64,000 bases of DNA from positions 36,639 to 100,638 of the forward strand of contig JADNYV010000135.1 in the NCBI GenBank assembly GCA_015501055.1. The letters are read 5' to 3'. Below are positions 47,934 to 59,499 of this stretch, in pieces. The stretch is from Mucidula mucida (Eukaryota; Basidiomycota; Agaricomycetes; Agaricales; Physalacriaceae). Both the position numbers and the translations under genes were made by a program. Under the pieces are notes generated by a model. The model saw nothing but the letters and a program-made list of their open reading frames with translations, had not been told where the DNA came from and did not search any database. The stretch's first letter is position 1; every line of letters starts with the position of its first letter.

Positions 47934-49807
47934 AGATCCAATTATTGGATTTAATTTAGAGTCTAAGGGAGAGGCCTCTCCTTGATCATTGTACTGTACA
48001 TCATACAATTAACTATGGCTATGCTGTCTTTAGTTTTTGTGCCAACTTCAGTTTCTTGTCCTCCAGAGCTTTCTTAGCATTCTCTTTCTTCAGCAAACCC
48101 TGGACATCTGCAAAGGCAGCCTCCAATGTGTTTCTGTCCTACTGTTGTTTAAACTTAGCGCCAGGAAGATCTCACAAGTTGTCATCTAAAATGCTTTTTG
48201 CATTTTCCCAGCTGAGAACACGGATATATAAACCATGCTTGTCTTTATTAAACATTATATTTGTAGGAGAAAGCTTGCCGTAGACTATCCCAGTGTTTTG
48301 CAACTCAGTCAACCAGTGTCTCAATTTGTTCCTGCAACATTTGTAAGATTAAAAGGAATGTGACAAACAGCAATGTATTAATAACATACTTGATTAACAT
48401 ACTAATATGTGTCTGAGCTGTCATTGGTTTATTGCATGCTTTAAGAACTAAGAGCCCAAGCTGGGCAGACCCATCTCTTTCCGTTAGGCTCTCAAAATGA
48501 CTGAAACACAAAGGAATCCCAGTAAACACTTGTGCTTTCAAAAGAGACCATATACAAAAGCTTCTGAGCGCAATAATTTCCGTAGCCATCTAACTGCGCG
48601 AGAATTTTGTTACAAAGTAATTACCTATGGGTGAGCCTTTTGAGCTTCTGAAATGACAGATAAATGTGGTTGAGTCAATTTTGGTGTGAATCATGATGAC
48701 TGGTGTCTCGTCTTAAACAGGTCTGTCAAAATGAAATTTCTTAATGTGTACCTCGCTTTGCTGGATGGTATAGGGCTGACTTAAACTAGTGAAGAGCGAC
48801 ATGGGCATATTTGTGGGCCACATAAGATTTAATTCACTCTGCCTGCCCAAGAATAAGTGCACTTCCTCTACCTGCATTCAAGGTCAGTACCGGGACACAA
48901 AAGAAACAATACAACGAATATGCCAACACTAAAGGAATTTGTTAGTTGAATGGCAGTAATCCAAGCAATGTATCAGGTCTTGTGGTATTTCTGCCGCATT
49001 TCCTTGAATGTGCTTCAAGCAAATGTGAGCAGGAAAATTGGCAGCATTGATATCAAAAAACTTCTTTGAATGGTTTGATTTCTTCATCACATGATCTTTG
49101 GGCAATAACTTGCTGGTCCAGGTCCTCCAGAGCCGCTAGTATGAGCTCTGTATGTAGTTTAAGATACAACAACATATTAGTTAACTGAGTGCAGTCTTAA
49201 GATACTTACATCCAGAATACTGGAGAAGTGAAATGAGCAATCATAACGGTTTTGAACAGCAATTGTCTCTTTACCACCTGTTGATCTCACAATATAGGTG
49301 GCATCAATAGCGACAGTCACAGTCCAGGCCTATAAGGAAAGGTCAGTTCTATCTTCCCAATTTTTGGCATGGAGCCGTACCTTTTGAATAATAAAGCCTG
49401 CCCGTCTGACAAGTGAAAGAGGATAGCTCTTCCCTGTTGCGAGAGACTATGCAAGTACAGCGGATTCAGCACACACTAGGATTGCCTTGGTACACAAGGC
49501 ATTGTTGGTCATACAGTATCCCGTCTTGAAAAATTGCCCAAAATACATTATAATGCTGAGCGGAAGTACAACTCGCATGGAGTGGTGTGTCACTTTTACA
49601 AGCTGTCCACGTAAACTCCAAGTTCCCTTCCGCCATCTCTTAAACATTATGCCATCATCCTAAAAATACTCATTACCTTTGATCCCAAAAGGCGGTCCAG
49701 CTGGAACAAATACCCAGAGCACTATAGGTGAGCCAGATGTAGGGAGATGATGACGAAGGGAGTTGACCTTGTCAAATAGTTTGCTATCCAGTTAAGCTGA
49801 CTCTGAG

Positions 49808-50665
49808 TAGAGACCTCAACGAGTAATACTCGGATCAGACCCGCAATTCGAGAGCCGAGTACTCGAGGCCGAAAGGACATACTCGTGATCCGGAACTTAC
49901 TCAATCCGCGCTGACTCGCAGGTCAAACGAGTTGAGTACTTGAAGACGATCCGGATCAGTAACGAGTCACAAATACTTGCGGATCAAGCTACATAATATT
50001 GTAATAAAACTGTACATAAACAACCACTTTGTAATAACTACTCATCAGATTTACCTTTCCGTGTGGCTTTTTCATTGAAAATCCGAATTACTTGCTCAAT
50101 AGGCACAAGGCCTGACTTGAACCAATCCTTCAACACGACACAGGCGCGAACAGACTCATCCAAAAGGTTGAAACAATGTTTGGTGACCGTTAAGCCGGCC
50201 ACCAAAAACATCTGTTCAACATCCGTCGATGTAGCTAGACTGATCATTAGTAGAAGAAGATGGAATAAAGAAGCGAAGCATACCCGGCATGCTCAGAAAG
50301 TCCAGCGCCATCAGCACCAAGGCTCCTTGCATCGTCATCGTGGTCTTACCCTTGTTGTTGGGTACATCCAATAGAGCCGCCCAATAGCGGACTGGATCGA
50401 CACAAGTTCCGACTGGCGGTGTTGCCAGGTAATCCTCCAAGACGTCCATGGTCTGATTGAGTCCGAAGGTTGCAGATACTACAATTAGGTGCGAGTAAGT
50501 GCGAGTACTTGTAACGAGTACTCACCGCTCAGATGCCCTACTCGTGATCCGTTTATGACCCGACTCGCTATTGATCCGCGGATCAAACGAGTTGAGTAGC
50601 CGAGATCCCCGGCCGGATCAAGTACTCGAGTTTCCGCGTGACCCGGAAACTCGTTGAGGTCTCTA
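49808..50665. mobile_element. hAT-family element, 858 bp, non-autonomous
   Basis: Terminal inverted repeats of 17 bp (TAGAGACCTCAACGAGT at 49808-49824, complement at 50649-50665) are flanked by the 8-bp target duplication ACTCTGAG (49800-49807 and 50666-50673), as expected for hAT. Many GAGTACTCG / GGATC words fill both subterminal regions. The only coding content is a C-terminal transposase fragment, so it is an internally deleted derivative. Confidence 0.92.
50038..50449 (-). pseudogene. hAT transposase C-terminal dimerisation fragment
   Basis: Two exons joined by a short intron (about 50284-50239) give DPVRYWAALLDVPNNKG, LVLMALDFLSMP, then ATSTDVEQMFLVAGLTVTKH and LDESVRACVVLKDWFKSG. This is the hAT C-terminal dimerisation domain, in which ALDFLSMPATSTDVEQMF matches the usual 'LS.PASS..ER.FS' block. 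The catalytic core and zinc finger are absent. Confidence 0.82.
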
Positions 50666-51581
50666 ACTCTGAGGAGCCACTGCAAGATAATCGCTGGCTT
50701 ATATAGAGGTATCCTCCCGCAACGGCATGTGTCATCCCTTGGGGTGCTTTATCGCCCCATTCTAGGTCATCCACCTATGTCAATGAAAGTGGATGCCACA
50801 CGAGCCGCCATCTGCTTGGGGAATTTATATAGCAATGATATCTCGTCCTCTATCTGCTTTTCGGAGCAGTTTCCGCTGTACTTATCACGAGCGTGTGGGG
50901 AGAGGTCGTCAAATGGCGCTATTTCGGGGTAAATTGGGATGAGTCCGCGCCATCATGTAGTCGTCGACCAGTACTTGCGGTAGAGAGGGTGATTGATGAA
51001 CATTCAGAAGAATCTGATGGTGCCGCAAATGCATAGAGAAGAAATCAGGAGGATTTATGCTATCGGCATGCTATGTTTGCGTGTTCTGCTCCTAATGGTC
51101 TGTTCGGTGTTTCGCTTCCTTTTGGATCTTTGGGTCCGAGTTGATGTACTTTGGGGCCCTGGCGGAGATGTCAGCTGGACAGCAGGAATAGACCAGTTGA
51201 AGACCTGATCGGTGTTGCCAGTCGGTCTCATAGAACCTGAGACCTGTCAACATGACTATAATGAGAGTCGGCCTACTAATCATCTACCTGATGCACCTTC
51301 TTCCATGACCCCAAGATTTTGGGAAAGAGGAAACACTGCTGTTGGACGCTAATTGCTGATTGTGGCGCTGCGGCTGTTAAAGATGACTTGTGAGATAGGA
51401 GTGTATTGATGCGCGAATCTTGACCTACCAAACAGTCCGTGGCATTCAAATAGCGTGAAAGTGATGTCTTCTGTAAAGTGATGTCTGGCAAGAAAGTATA
51501 GACAGTGTACGGACGAACAAACAAGAGAGAAGGCTGTTCTCGAATACTCGAGTCCCCTTCAGGTGCTGTCCATTTTGACAT

Positions 51582-52081
51582 GGCATCATTTCACCATCCG
51601 TTCATCTAAGATGCTGTATAAGGAAGCAGGGTTTTTATTGTAATGCCAGAACTAGCACAAGGAGATTTCTGCGCTTTTGATGATGACATATCAGTAACCA
51701 TACCTCCGGAGATTCTACTCTTCCAGACGCTGAATAGTCGTCTTGGTCGCGTTTGCCATGGTCATCGTTCCGGCTGCCATCATTTGCAAGTTTGTGGATG
51801 CATGCGCACACGATGGATCAACAGTTGAACTCATCGGCCTAGCTTCACCAATCAAGACATATTATAGCTGGTTAACTCGTGTGTCAGTGAAAGTGGCGGA
51901 AGATCAAGTTTAAGACGCAACGTTCGGACTTTCAAATAGGTATCAGTAATGTACTTATGGTGACTTGTCTGGGTTAAGAAACCATTGAAAGATCCTAGAC
52001 GCATTAAAGTTTTACAGTCGTTTGCTTCGGCGTCTCCGTATACGAAAGGCGTCTAGGCTAGGTAAATATCCAAAATCACTA
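51582..52081. other. No gene seen
   Basis: Five hundred bases without a supported frame. A plus-strand frame at 51643-51828 has no motif. Confidence 0.35.
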
Positions 52082-53035
52082 TTAATGATCACACCTCCAA
52101 AGCCCCATAGCCAGCCTCCCTCGCCACTTGGCCTTACAAAAGCTCTCACGTCTGTACGCGAGCGCCACGAGACTCCACAGCGCCATCCTCCACCAGCCCA
52201 CGGTCGACCGCACGCCAGACCCTGTACGCACCCCCAGGACACGCACGTCCGTCAGGATGATACGAAAGATCTTGTGGCATGTGCACATCAGCGCGCGAGG
52301 AAACGTGAAGTCCAACACGCCGTCCGTGCCCTCGTCCTCAAAGTCGCGCCGGCGCGTTACATGGCTGACATCGGCATGTTATAGAAGAAAAGCCCAACGA
52401 TCCAGAGCAAAACCTGGTTCATGATGACAAGCTGGGAGTACATGTAAATTGCATAGACAAGCTGAAGAGAGAGAGGAACGAACCTGAGCCAATGCACGGG
52501 CCGGCATCCCGCTTGAGAAAATCGTTGCAGGCTGACCCATAACTTACCCAGGCGGCAGCGGGAGCGGCGGGATCATCGTCATTCAGTGAGACACTCTTAA
52601 AAGCTGATATTGCGACTAACGAATGGGAGATGAGCTGTTGAAAATGGCATTGGTATCGTCCATGGCCCGAGGGTACTAACGAAATGAAGGGAAAACGAAC
52701 AAGACGAAGGAGAAAAAGAAGAAGAAATGAACCAACACCACACCAAATTGGTCAAACTGCGCGGACAACCGACCCGTTATAACCTTGATACGAAGTTTCT
52801 CTGACAACTCGTTCAAATGGTCATTCGAAATCATGCTCTCCAGGTCAGAGAAAAGAGCGGGTCGCTCGAATGTCCAAGGCTTGGTGCGACCCGCATCGGG
52901 AGCATCAGTCAAACAGATGGTGCTGGAAGTAGCATGAGAAGAGAACAAGTATTCCAAGCACACTCACATCTTCCCATTTGACGCTCGCCCGGAAAGGTCA
53001 GTTATAGCACCGAAGCTGTCTATCTCATACCGCAT
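52082..53035 (-). CDS. Predicted small membrane protein, unknown function
   Basis: From an ATG at 53035 (MRYEIDSFGAITDLSGRASN) exons can be joined to ICLTDAPDAGRTKPWTFERP, FSDLESMISNDHLNELSEKL and SVSLNDDDPAAPAAAW. A predicted transmembrane segment follows: LVYAIYMYSQLVIMNQVLLW then IVGLFFYNMPMSAM, with a TAA at 52357. A second, coding-like minus frame follows directly (RRRDFEDEGTDGVLDFTFPR ... ending 52082), so the gene may continue after one more splice or a frame error. Good donors and acceptors support the first exons (for example donor GTGAGT after GGGAAGAT). I do not recognise the family. It lies just downstream of the E2 enzyme gene on the same strand. Confidence 0.5.
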
Positions 53036-53147
53036 TTGAATTCTACTTTATTGATTCGGTGTCCGAGTTAGCATTGGTATAGGTATTGAGAGACGTGTTA
53101 CAGATGGAGAGATACAGCATTGCGGTCAGGAGAAGGGAGATTAAACA

Positions 53148-54004
53148 CTAGTCGGACATCAGTAGCAATCGACGTGAGCGGTGAAAGGTGGCGTACGTGT
53201 CATCTAGAACGCGGTCATGCATCAAATAATGCAGATAGACATAGAGGAAGCGTACCATCGTAGTGCCATTGCGTCTGGATCGAGGTTAACTTGGGTCTTG
53301 AGACGATACAGAATTCAAACGCACCTTCTTGGGATTGTCAGGCGCGTGGCGGATGTAGCGATCGTTGTCGGGCGGTCTAGTCGCTGTCAGAGACGTGTCT
53401 CATTTGTGTGGTAGATAGGGCAGTTACCGTTCCTTCTTCTGTATAAGCGGCGAGGTGAGCATTACGCCAAGGTGAGATTCAGGCACGACGTGCCTTGCAG
53501 GATGCGAGCATGCTCTGCAGCGTGACGCACACGGCAACGACGCTGAGGACTGGCGACCATTCGTTCCCGAGGATAGAGGCGCAGATATGTCCGTTGGAAT
53601 ATACGTGCTGTGGACATTGGTATGAATAGACGTTTCGAAAGGCAACGCACTGGATGAACGGGCGACTCTTTGCCCTCAGCTACCATAAACTGGACCGCCG
53701 GCGAGGATATAGGATAGTCCTTGTCGAATCTGAACAGCAGTGTAAACGCTTCGCCCTGGATCACTGAAATGATGAGATATTCGCAGACGTGCGCGGGAAT
53801 GGTAGACCTTGTACAGGGAATCACCCATCACCTCGATTGAGAACTGCCACGATGCAAAGTCGTCCGCCTTGAGGAGATTTATGCCTGGTATGGCGGGTGA
53901 GGAGATGCAGGATAGAAACAGCAGGGAAACGCACCAACAGGGCAGCCTTCGTTCTTGATTTCCATGAGCTCCTTGGCTAGCCGTCTGGATGAGATCGACG
54001 CCAT
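53148..54004 (-). CDS. Ubiquitin-conjugating enzyme E2, UBE2W/Ubc16 type
   Basis: E2 enzyme that takes ubiquitin from E1 on its active-site Cys; the UBE2W class can ubiquitinate protein N termini. Eight exons: 54004-53935, 53884-53808, 53755-53651, 53607-53494, 53438-53428, 53376-53325, 53274-53256 and 53203-53148. They total 504 nt and give a 167-residue protein: MASISSRRLAKELMEIKNEG, DDFASWQFSIEVMGDSLYK, FTLLFRFDKDYPISSPAVQF, then HPHVYSNGHICASILGNEW and SCKKKERPPDNDRYIRHAP. The Cys in HICASIL is the catalytic residue. The usual HPN is HPH, a hallmark of UBE2W as I recall the family. The fourth intron (53493-53439) begins GC. No defects are seen. Confidence 0.9.
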
Positions 54005-55944
54005 TGCATCCAACGACCAGGTAGATGCTGAGCAGTGGTGAAGGCCATCAAAGCCTGGGCCCTGAAGGGCATAGATGCGGAGGCTCTAGCCAAGCAGGCA
54101 CAAATACCGGGTGCAATAGCTAATTGCGCCACAAATTAGCGCACCCCGCACAACGAGCAATAAACGGAGGAGAAAGAGGATCGGACTTGCTGAAAGACAC
54201 AGCTCGCTGTATGACTCCGAGGGGAGGTATCTGGTGGTTGAAAGCAAACGTTACGCGACCACGACGCGCTGCCGACGAAATATCACATGACCCAGCCAAT
54301 CTTCCCACGGAGCGGCTCTTATAAAGCTCAATTTTTTTTTCTGTTGCTCGTTCCTTCCACCATCTTCTTCCTCGATTTGCCAGATCCTCCCTCAGCGACC
54401 ATGGAATGACTGTCTTTCGTGAGTCCACGTCCCTTTCGCGCACCTGATGACTACTATCAGTTCTGCTTCCGAACGAGAGCAATCAACCTCTTGTGGACAA
54501 ACCCTGCTTACCAAAAAATTATTTTCTGATCCTCTTCTTTGATAACTCCGTTTTGCGTTCCCGTTTCTGACTTGTTTTCAGTGCCATGCCATGCCGCCCT
54601 CAACGTTACACCGTCGTCCAGGTATGCGGTGTTCCCTCCTTCCTTCCACCTCCCACTCCTTCATGACGAAAACAAGTTCATCCATTCGTTGACCATGTCC
54701 CACTGCATCGGCGGCCTCGTTTTGTGGTCGTCGACGTACGGGCGCGTGGGCTTGAAAATCACCGGCTTTTCTGATCTTCTCCTTCCATGCTCGACCAACT
54801 ATGTGCTGACCGGCGAATTTTAGGAATTTCTTGACATGGTCTTCTACCGCTGCTCAGCACTTTTCCCTTGTATGTCGCGTAGTAACCTGTGTCGTATATC
54901 CTTCAATGCACTTGTCTTCCACTTTTTGCTACTCCACCGAACGATGAGCTGTCCTCCATCAAAAACAAGTAATTATAAGTACTTAGAGAGACTAGGTATG
55001 TCTATAGATAAACCAATTACTGAAATTGTTAATAAAACGAGTTTTACCGCACTATTCAAGCAAAAATGAACAACTCCCTATGTGTTGTTGGTTTTTCTTG
55101 TTATCTTTTGAGCATTTATACAACTCCCGCAAATTGAGGACTTGTTGTTCCATTATGCAAGAACAATCTTTTGTCGAGAGGGGGAGGCAGATGCATTTCA
55201 AACTTAGCATGTATGTCTCTTCCATACTGTGAGTTGCAAGGGCTGCTTAACTTGCCACTGGAGCCTCTGTGCTGATGGAGGTACCTATTATGATTGCAGT
55301 CTCCTTAACTGAATATTCCACCTCACACCACAACTCTGCATGCAACTTGTGACAGGGTGTGCACAAGTCCAAGGTGATTATTTACCTTCCAAGAGCCCGT
55401 GAGTCAAGCGCTTGTTTAAATCATGCCGACAATCTGCTCTTTTCTATCCTGTCCTGGCTTTTACCCTTTTCTCGTCATATATATACATTATGCAAATGCC
55501 ACAAGCCAGTAATGCTGAACGGTCTAAGCGGACGGCAGGCCTTTGCTACAATCCTTCAAGTTCAACTGAATCAATATACATGGATGCCGACCCATTGTAT
55601 CGATGACAGATTCACGCCACTCGATGTCACAACCGGCAGGCAGGCCAGAGCGATTCCCCCGCGAAAACAGGGAATCGAAAACAAGCTTGCTTGAGAAAAA
55701 GATAACAGAAACGCGGGTGTACCTCGAAAGACTGCAATGGAAAATATGAACCAAAGCATTATTGATAAGCCAGAAATGTTTCAGGCTCTGCTCTGTGCAT
55801 AGAGCCGGAAACGGCGAGCAAGAAGTCGTGGGGAAAGACGACGAAGGCGGTGCTATGATTCGCGGGGGCATGGTTCTCATCCGACGATGACGACTCAAAA
55901 TGAGAATGAATTAGCGATTATAGAGGGGCGTAAGTATCCATCTC
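54005..55944. other. About 1.9 kb without an assigned gene
   Basis: The first 400 bases should contain the promoter of the E2 gene. Beyond this, short frames on both strands show no family motif, and the A+T content rises from about 54950. It may contain a small unrecognised gene or old repeat. Confidence 0.4.
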
Positions 55945-56623
55945 CTAGCATACATCGAGGCCCGTCACCCTCGAGTTCATGATAAGCGCGACAATGAGTC
56001 TACTGGTCATCAGTAGGGGATATATTTAAGAAGAGAACACGCACCCATACAACCCCAAAACCTCTGCGAAAATCAAAATCAACACCATACTGACGAAAAC
56101 TTTGCTCTCGTGCACGTAGGCGCGAACACAGCTGTCGCCGACGACGCCGATGGCGTATCCTGCTGTGAGGCCTGTGAAGCCGCATGCGAGGCCGGCGGCG
56201 AGATGCACGAAGCCGGCGACGAGGGGGTATGAGACGGGGGTGAGTGCGGAGGAGATGAGGACGGAGACGACGAGGCCGTAGACGGCGATAATACCGGACA
56301 TGACGACGGGGATGAGGGACTGTGAACATGGTTGTCCAGAGAGAGGTATGGACGAAGTGCGCAGGAGCGTACCTTCATGATTAATTCTGGTTTAAACGTT
56401 CCAAGGCCGGCGATGCCTATCCCTGCCTTTGCAGTCCCGAACGCGGCGCCGATGGCTGTTGGCGTTGATATGATACCATTCGTTAAAGCTGGGAAAACTC
56501 ACTGCTCAGAACCATCTATACCGTATATCAGCATAGTCGTCGAAATGAGAAGAAACAGAGACGCACGGCGGACGCGACGCCAGCAAAGCCGAAGAACGGC
56601 GCGTATGGAGGGCACAGACTCAT
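55945..56623 (-). CDS. vma3: V-type proton ATPase proteolipid subunit c
   Basis: Ring subunit of the membrane (V0) sector of the vacuolar H+-ATPase. Exons from the ATG at 56623: [19 protein letters not shown], a 13-nt exon at 56503-56515 coding MVLS and the first base of Thr, then [20 protein letters not shown] and KPELIMK. Next come [40 protein letters not shown] and [33 protein letters not shown] carries the essential proton-binding Glu. A last small exon gives [17 protein letters not shown] with TAG at 55945. Four helices and about 160 residues match the family. The assignment to c rather than c' is by overall likeness. It shares a 100-bp promoter gap with the gene at 56724. Confidence 0.9.
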
Positions 56624-56723
56624 GTTGCTGGAAGATTCGTCGTGGTGGTGGTCTTTAGCAGACAGGAGGTTAGGGCTTCCCCGGCACAACGATGCCAAAC
56701 AACGCCTCTCTTACTTTTTCACC
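56624..56723. promoter_or_regulatory. Bidirectional promoter between V-ATPase c and uL6m
   Basis: Only 100 bases separate the two divergent starts, so the promoters must overlap. Confidence 0.5.
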
Positions 56724-57388
56724 ATGTCCATGTCGTGGCTGGCGCGGCGCTGCCTCCACACAACGCGCCCGTCCTCTCCCGCATCGGCTCGACGCCCATA
56801 CCCGTCCCGCCCAACGTCACACTCGACCACACCGATGTCGCGCTCACCGTCACCGGACCCCTCGGCACCGCGTCCGTTCCGCTCCACTCGTTTATTAAAC
56901 TCGACTTGGAAACACCACAATCGATAACCGTGTCCATTGAGGATGAAGCGTTTCGTAACCAGCGCGCCATGTGGGGCACTACGCGCACACATATAGCGAA
57001 TGCGCTCACGGGTATTAGTACGGGATTCTCGACACCGCTGTACTCGTTGGTGTCGGGTACCGTGCGGCGATGGAGGAGGACCCGCGTGGGACGGTGGACG
57101 GCGGCTCGGGGAAGAGATAGCGATGAAGCTGGGTTACAGCCATACGGTATATGTCCCCATACCGCCGTGGGTCGACGCAAAGGTGGAGACGCCGACCAAG
57201 ATTGTGCTCAGTGCGACGGATAAGCATTTGCTGGGATTATTCTCGGCGAGGGTTAGGGCGTATAGGAAGCCAGAGCCGTACAAGGGAAAGGTGTGTTTCG
57301 TTTGTTCTTTGCGTTCTTCGCTGACGTTTGGTAGGGTATATTCATTGGTACGGAGACTGTACGCGTGAAAAGCGTGAAGAAAAAGTAG
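56724..57388 (+). CDS. Mitochondrial ribosomal protein uL6m, with frame breaks
   Basis: Large-subunit mitochondrial ribosomal protein L6. A typical presequence (MSMSWLARRCLHTTRPSSP) starts at 56724. The mature part reads VLSRIGSTPIPVPPNVTLDH, GPLGTASVPLHSFIKLDLET, AMWGTTRTHIANALTGISTG, then GYRAAMEEDPRGTVDGGSGK, and MKLGYSHTVYVPIPPWVDAK, SATDKHLLGLFSARVRAYRK, PEPYKGK with the last exon GIFIGTETVRVKSVKKK (TAG at 57388). A 47-nt intron near 57292-57338 is clear. Three one-base frame changes lie inside conserved coding sequence, near 56765, 57045 and 57113, without splice signals. Either this copy is dead or the assembled sequence has indel errors. Confidence 0.78.
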
Positions 57389-57439
57389 AATCGTTAATCT
57401 ATTCATGTTGGCACTTGCCGCGCGCCTTTTTCACTCTTT

Positions 57440-59000
57440 GAACGGTCTTGATACATCTAGTCGCATCCGTTTTTCTAAGTCAGGACGCCAGCAATGAACT
57501 CACAAACGTCTTGGCTGGCAACTTGACTACTCAAGTGCGCTCCATCGCTGCCGTCACCAAAGCAGTTGCAGTCGGAGACCTCTCAAGCAGATCGAGGTCG
57601 ACGCTCGCAGTGAGATCCAGATACGGTCAAAGGAATGGTTATTCGTCTACGCGCATTATCCGCCGAGGTTACTCGCGTGACTTTGGAGGTCGGACGTCAG
57701 GGCAAATTGGGAGGTCAAACCGCCGTTCCCGACGTATGGTTCGAGTTGGTCAGTCGTTTCAATGCGCTTATTCTTCTCCGTTTTCACAATTAACAGGATG
57801 TGTTTATCCTTGACTGATCAAGTACGGTCAGTCTATTGCTTCCGTTACCACTGAGGCGAAATTGAGATCGAAGTGGAGGGCGAGAAGGTAGATGGCTGAT
57901 CAGGTTCCGCTCAATATCCAAGGTGACCAAGGCTGTCGCGATGGGTGATTTGGCCAAGATCGTGGACGTCAATATTCAGGGAGAAATGCTCGAGTTGAAG
58001 GGGGTGTGGCCGATGTTGGGAATGTACAGCAGTACGTTGATTCGTCCTTCCTTCCATCTCAATCCGCCTGGTTCAGGAAAATATTTAGATTGTCTGTCAA
58101 CATCATGGCCGGAAACTTAGTGTGAGGCTTGGCCCAAATTTCGGCGGCGACTATGGATGGCGACTTTACGCGCTTCATCACGATCGAAGCCAGCGACTCT
58201 TTGAAATCGCATATCAACAAGGCAAATATGTCTCACGAAAATCGGTACCTCGTTTTCCCCGATTGTGTCCGCTGACATTAAGGCAGAACACCGATTAATG
58301 GTATTAATAGTTAGCGACTTGAACCGCTCTCAGCGGGAAAGTCTGCTGTTAACTTGGCGCGGTCATTATTATTAATTATAGACGACGTCTTGGATATCTC
58401 GAAGAGTATATCCTTCCCTCAACATTATTGACTGTTAGCTTCTCTTTGAGTCGTATGACAATGGAGGCAGTTTCCTACTCCCTTTGTTGAACCGTCTTTG
58501 GGATTCTCAGGACTCTTGTCGTTCGATCTTGCATTTAAGATTATGCCCGACATTCATTGGCGCTTTGCCAGGCAGGTCATTACGAACTGGGTCGATAAGT
58601 TCACGAAAGGCCTTGTTGCTCTTCAAATACGCTGGATGACCAGAACATTGCGCTCGAGGTCTGCATTAATCGGTATTGCGAAGAAGAACAAATTGAATTT
58701 AATGTTCTGTTAAGCAGACGGCAGGATGAGAGACTTTGTGCCTTGTCATCTGTTAATTGGGATGTTTTAGGAGTACAGCGGCACTCTCCATCTTAAAACC
58801 TCATGCAGGGGAACATGGTGGGTGGAGAGTGAGCTCAATAGGGGGAGCCGCTTCTTCTTTACCATCATAGCCATAGTTCTATGGAGAGTATCCTGGCTAA
58901 GATGACACTGTTTGTGATGCACTATGTGGACTCGCTGTACAACCAGACTGGTGTGGTGGAGAGTCCGCGTCCCAATGAGTCCATAAATCCTGTTCTTTGT
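57440..59000 (+). pseudogene. Group III hybrid histidine kinase (Nik1/Os-1 type), heavily decayed
   Basis: Remains of the osmosensing, HAMP-repeat histidine kinase. HAMP repeat pieces occur at 57510-57580 (AGNLTTQVRSIAAVTKAVAV, GDLS), 57650-57730, 57800-57830 and 57905-58010 (ISKVTKAVAMGDLAKIVDV, IQGEMLELKG). Around 58120-58230 is a further HAMP-like part (ISAATMDGDFTRFITIEASD). Then come pieces of the kinase core: VSDLNRSQRESLLL and IDDVLDISKS (after the phospho-acceptor helix), RQVITN and GIAKKNKLNLMF (ATP-binding region), and WVESELNRGSRFFFT near 58830. Many frame changes and stops plus missing segments, including the H-box, show it is long dead. Confidence 0.82.
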
Positions 59001-59499
59001 CCAAAGGGTGATTTAACAAGGACATAATGAAGCAGCTTACTGAAAAGGGTATTGGGAGAGAGATTCACCAATTGTTGAGTCCTGTCTCACAAGAGCTGTT
59101 CAACAATGAGCGGACTAATCTAGCTTTTAGGTAATTTAAGATATTCGGCTAAAGCTTTTGTAGAGACGGCCTAACACCCATGTGCTCAACCATCCTGCGC
59201 CTCCCGTGTCATGTTCTCCGGAGCTGCTGCACCAGAATAAGTTGGTTAGAAAGAATAAGTATGGTGTAAAATCTTCTTGTGTATCCCAGGCCATTGTACA
59301 ATGGATGAAATAAATGATTCAAACAATTTCTTATTCTTGGAACTGGTGGAGGGTGTATTGTACAAGCTGAAATATGCTTTCACAAGGGGTGATTTTACGG
59401 AATTCTGACAAACTTTTATAAAAAATATAAAACCAATATACAATTGTTCATTCAGAATTGAATGTGTCCTAATCTCCATCAGCATTCATTTATCTGACA
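59001..59499. other. No gene seen; A+T-rich
   Basis: About 500 bases of A+T-rich sequence with no supported frame, possibly the extreme 3' remains of the histidine kinase. Confidence 0.35.

Larger units (their letters stand above)
47990..51581 (-). pseudogene. Second kinase-like gene, decayed, split by a hAT element
   Basis: A minus-strand relic converging on the previous kinase-like gene. Near its 3' end it reads LRHWLTELQNTGIVYGKLSP, TNIMFNKDKHGLYIRVLSWE, a degenerate catalytic loop (VYGKLSPTN), with a stop near 48170. Further upstream are KAQVFTGIPLCFSHFESLTE and GSAQLGLLVLKACNKPM (N-lobe-like) and LFKRWRKGTWSLRGQLVKV. At 49650-49790 the frame reads FDKVNSLRHHLPTSGSPIVL. The hAT element at 49808-50665 separates that segment from MDDLEWGDKAPQGMTHAVAG (ending 50674). 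At the junction one target copy is followed by an in-frame TAA that could derive from CAA. The 5' part up to 51581 is only tentatively linked. Confidence 0.5.

Noticed and set aside
52082..52384. Plus-strand frames opposite the membrane-protein gene
   Set aside because: GC-rich shadows of the minus-strand coding sequence; no start context or motif.
54120..54482. Minus-strand frame upstream of the E2 gene
   Set aside because: No motif or splice pattern; lies where the E2 promoter should be.
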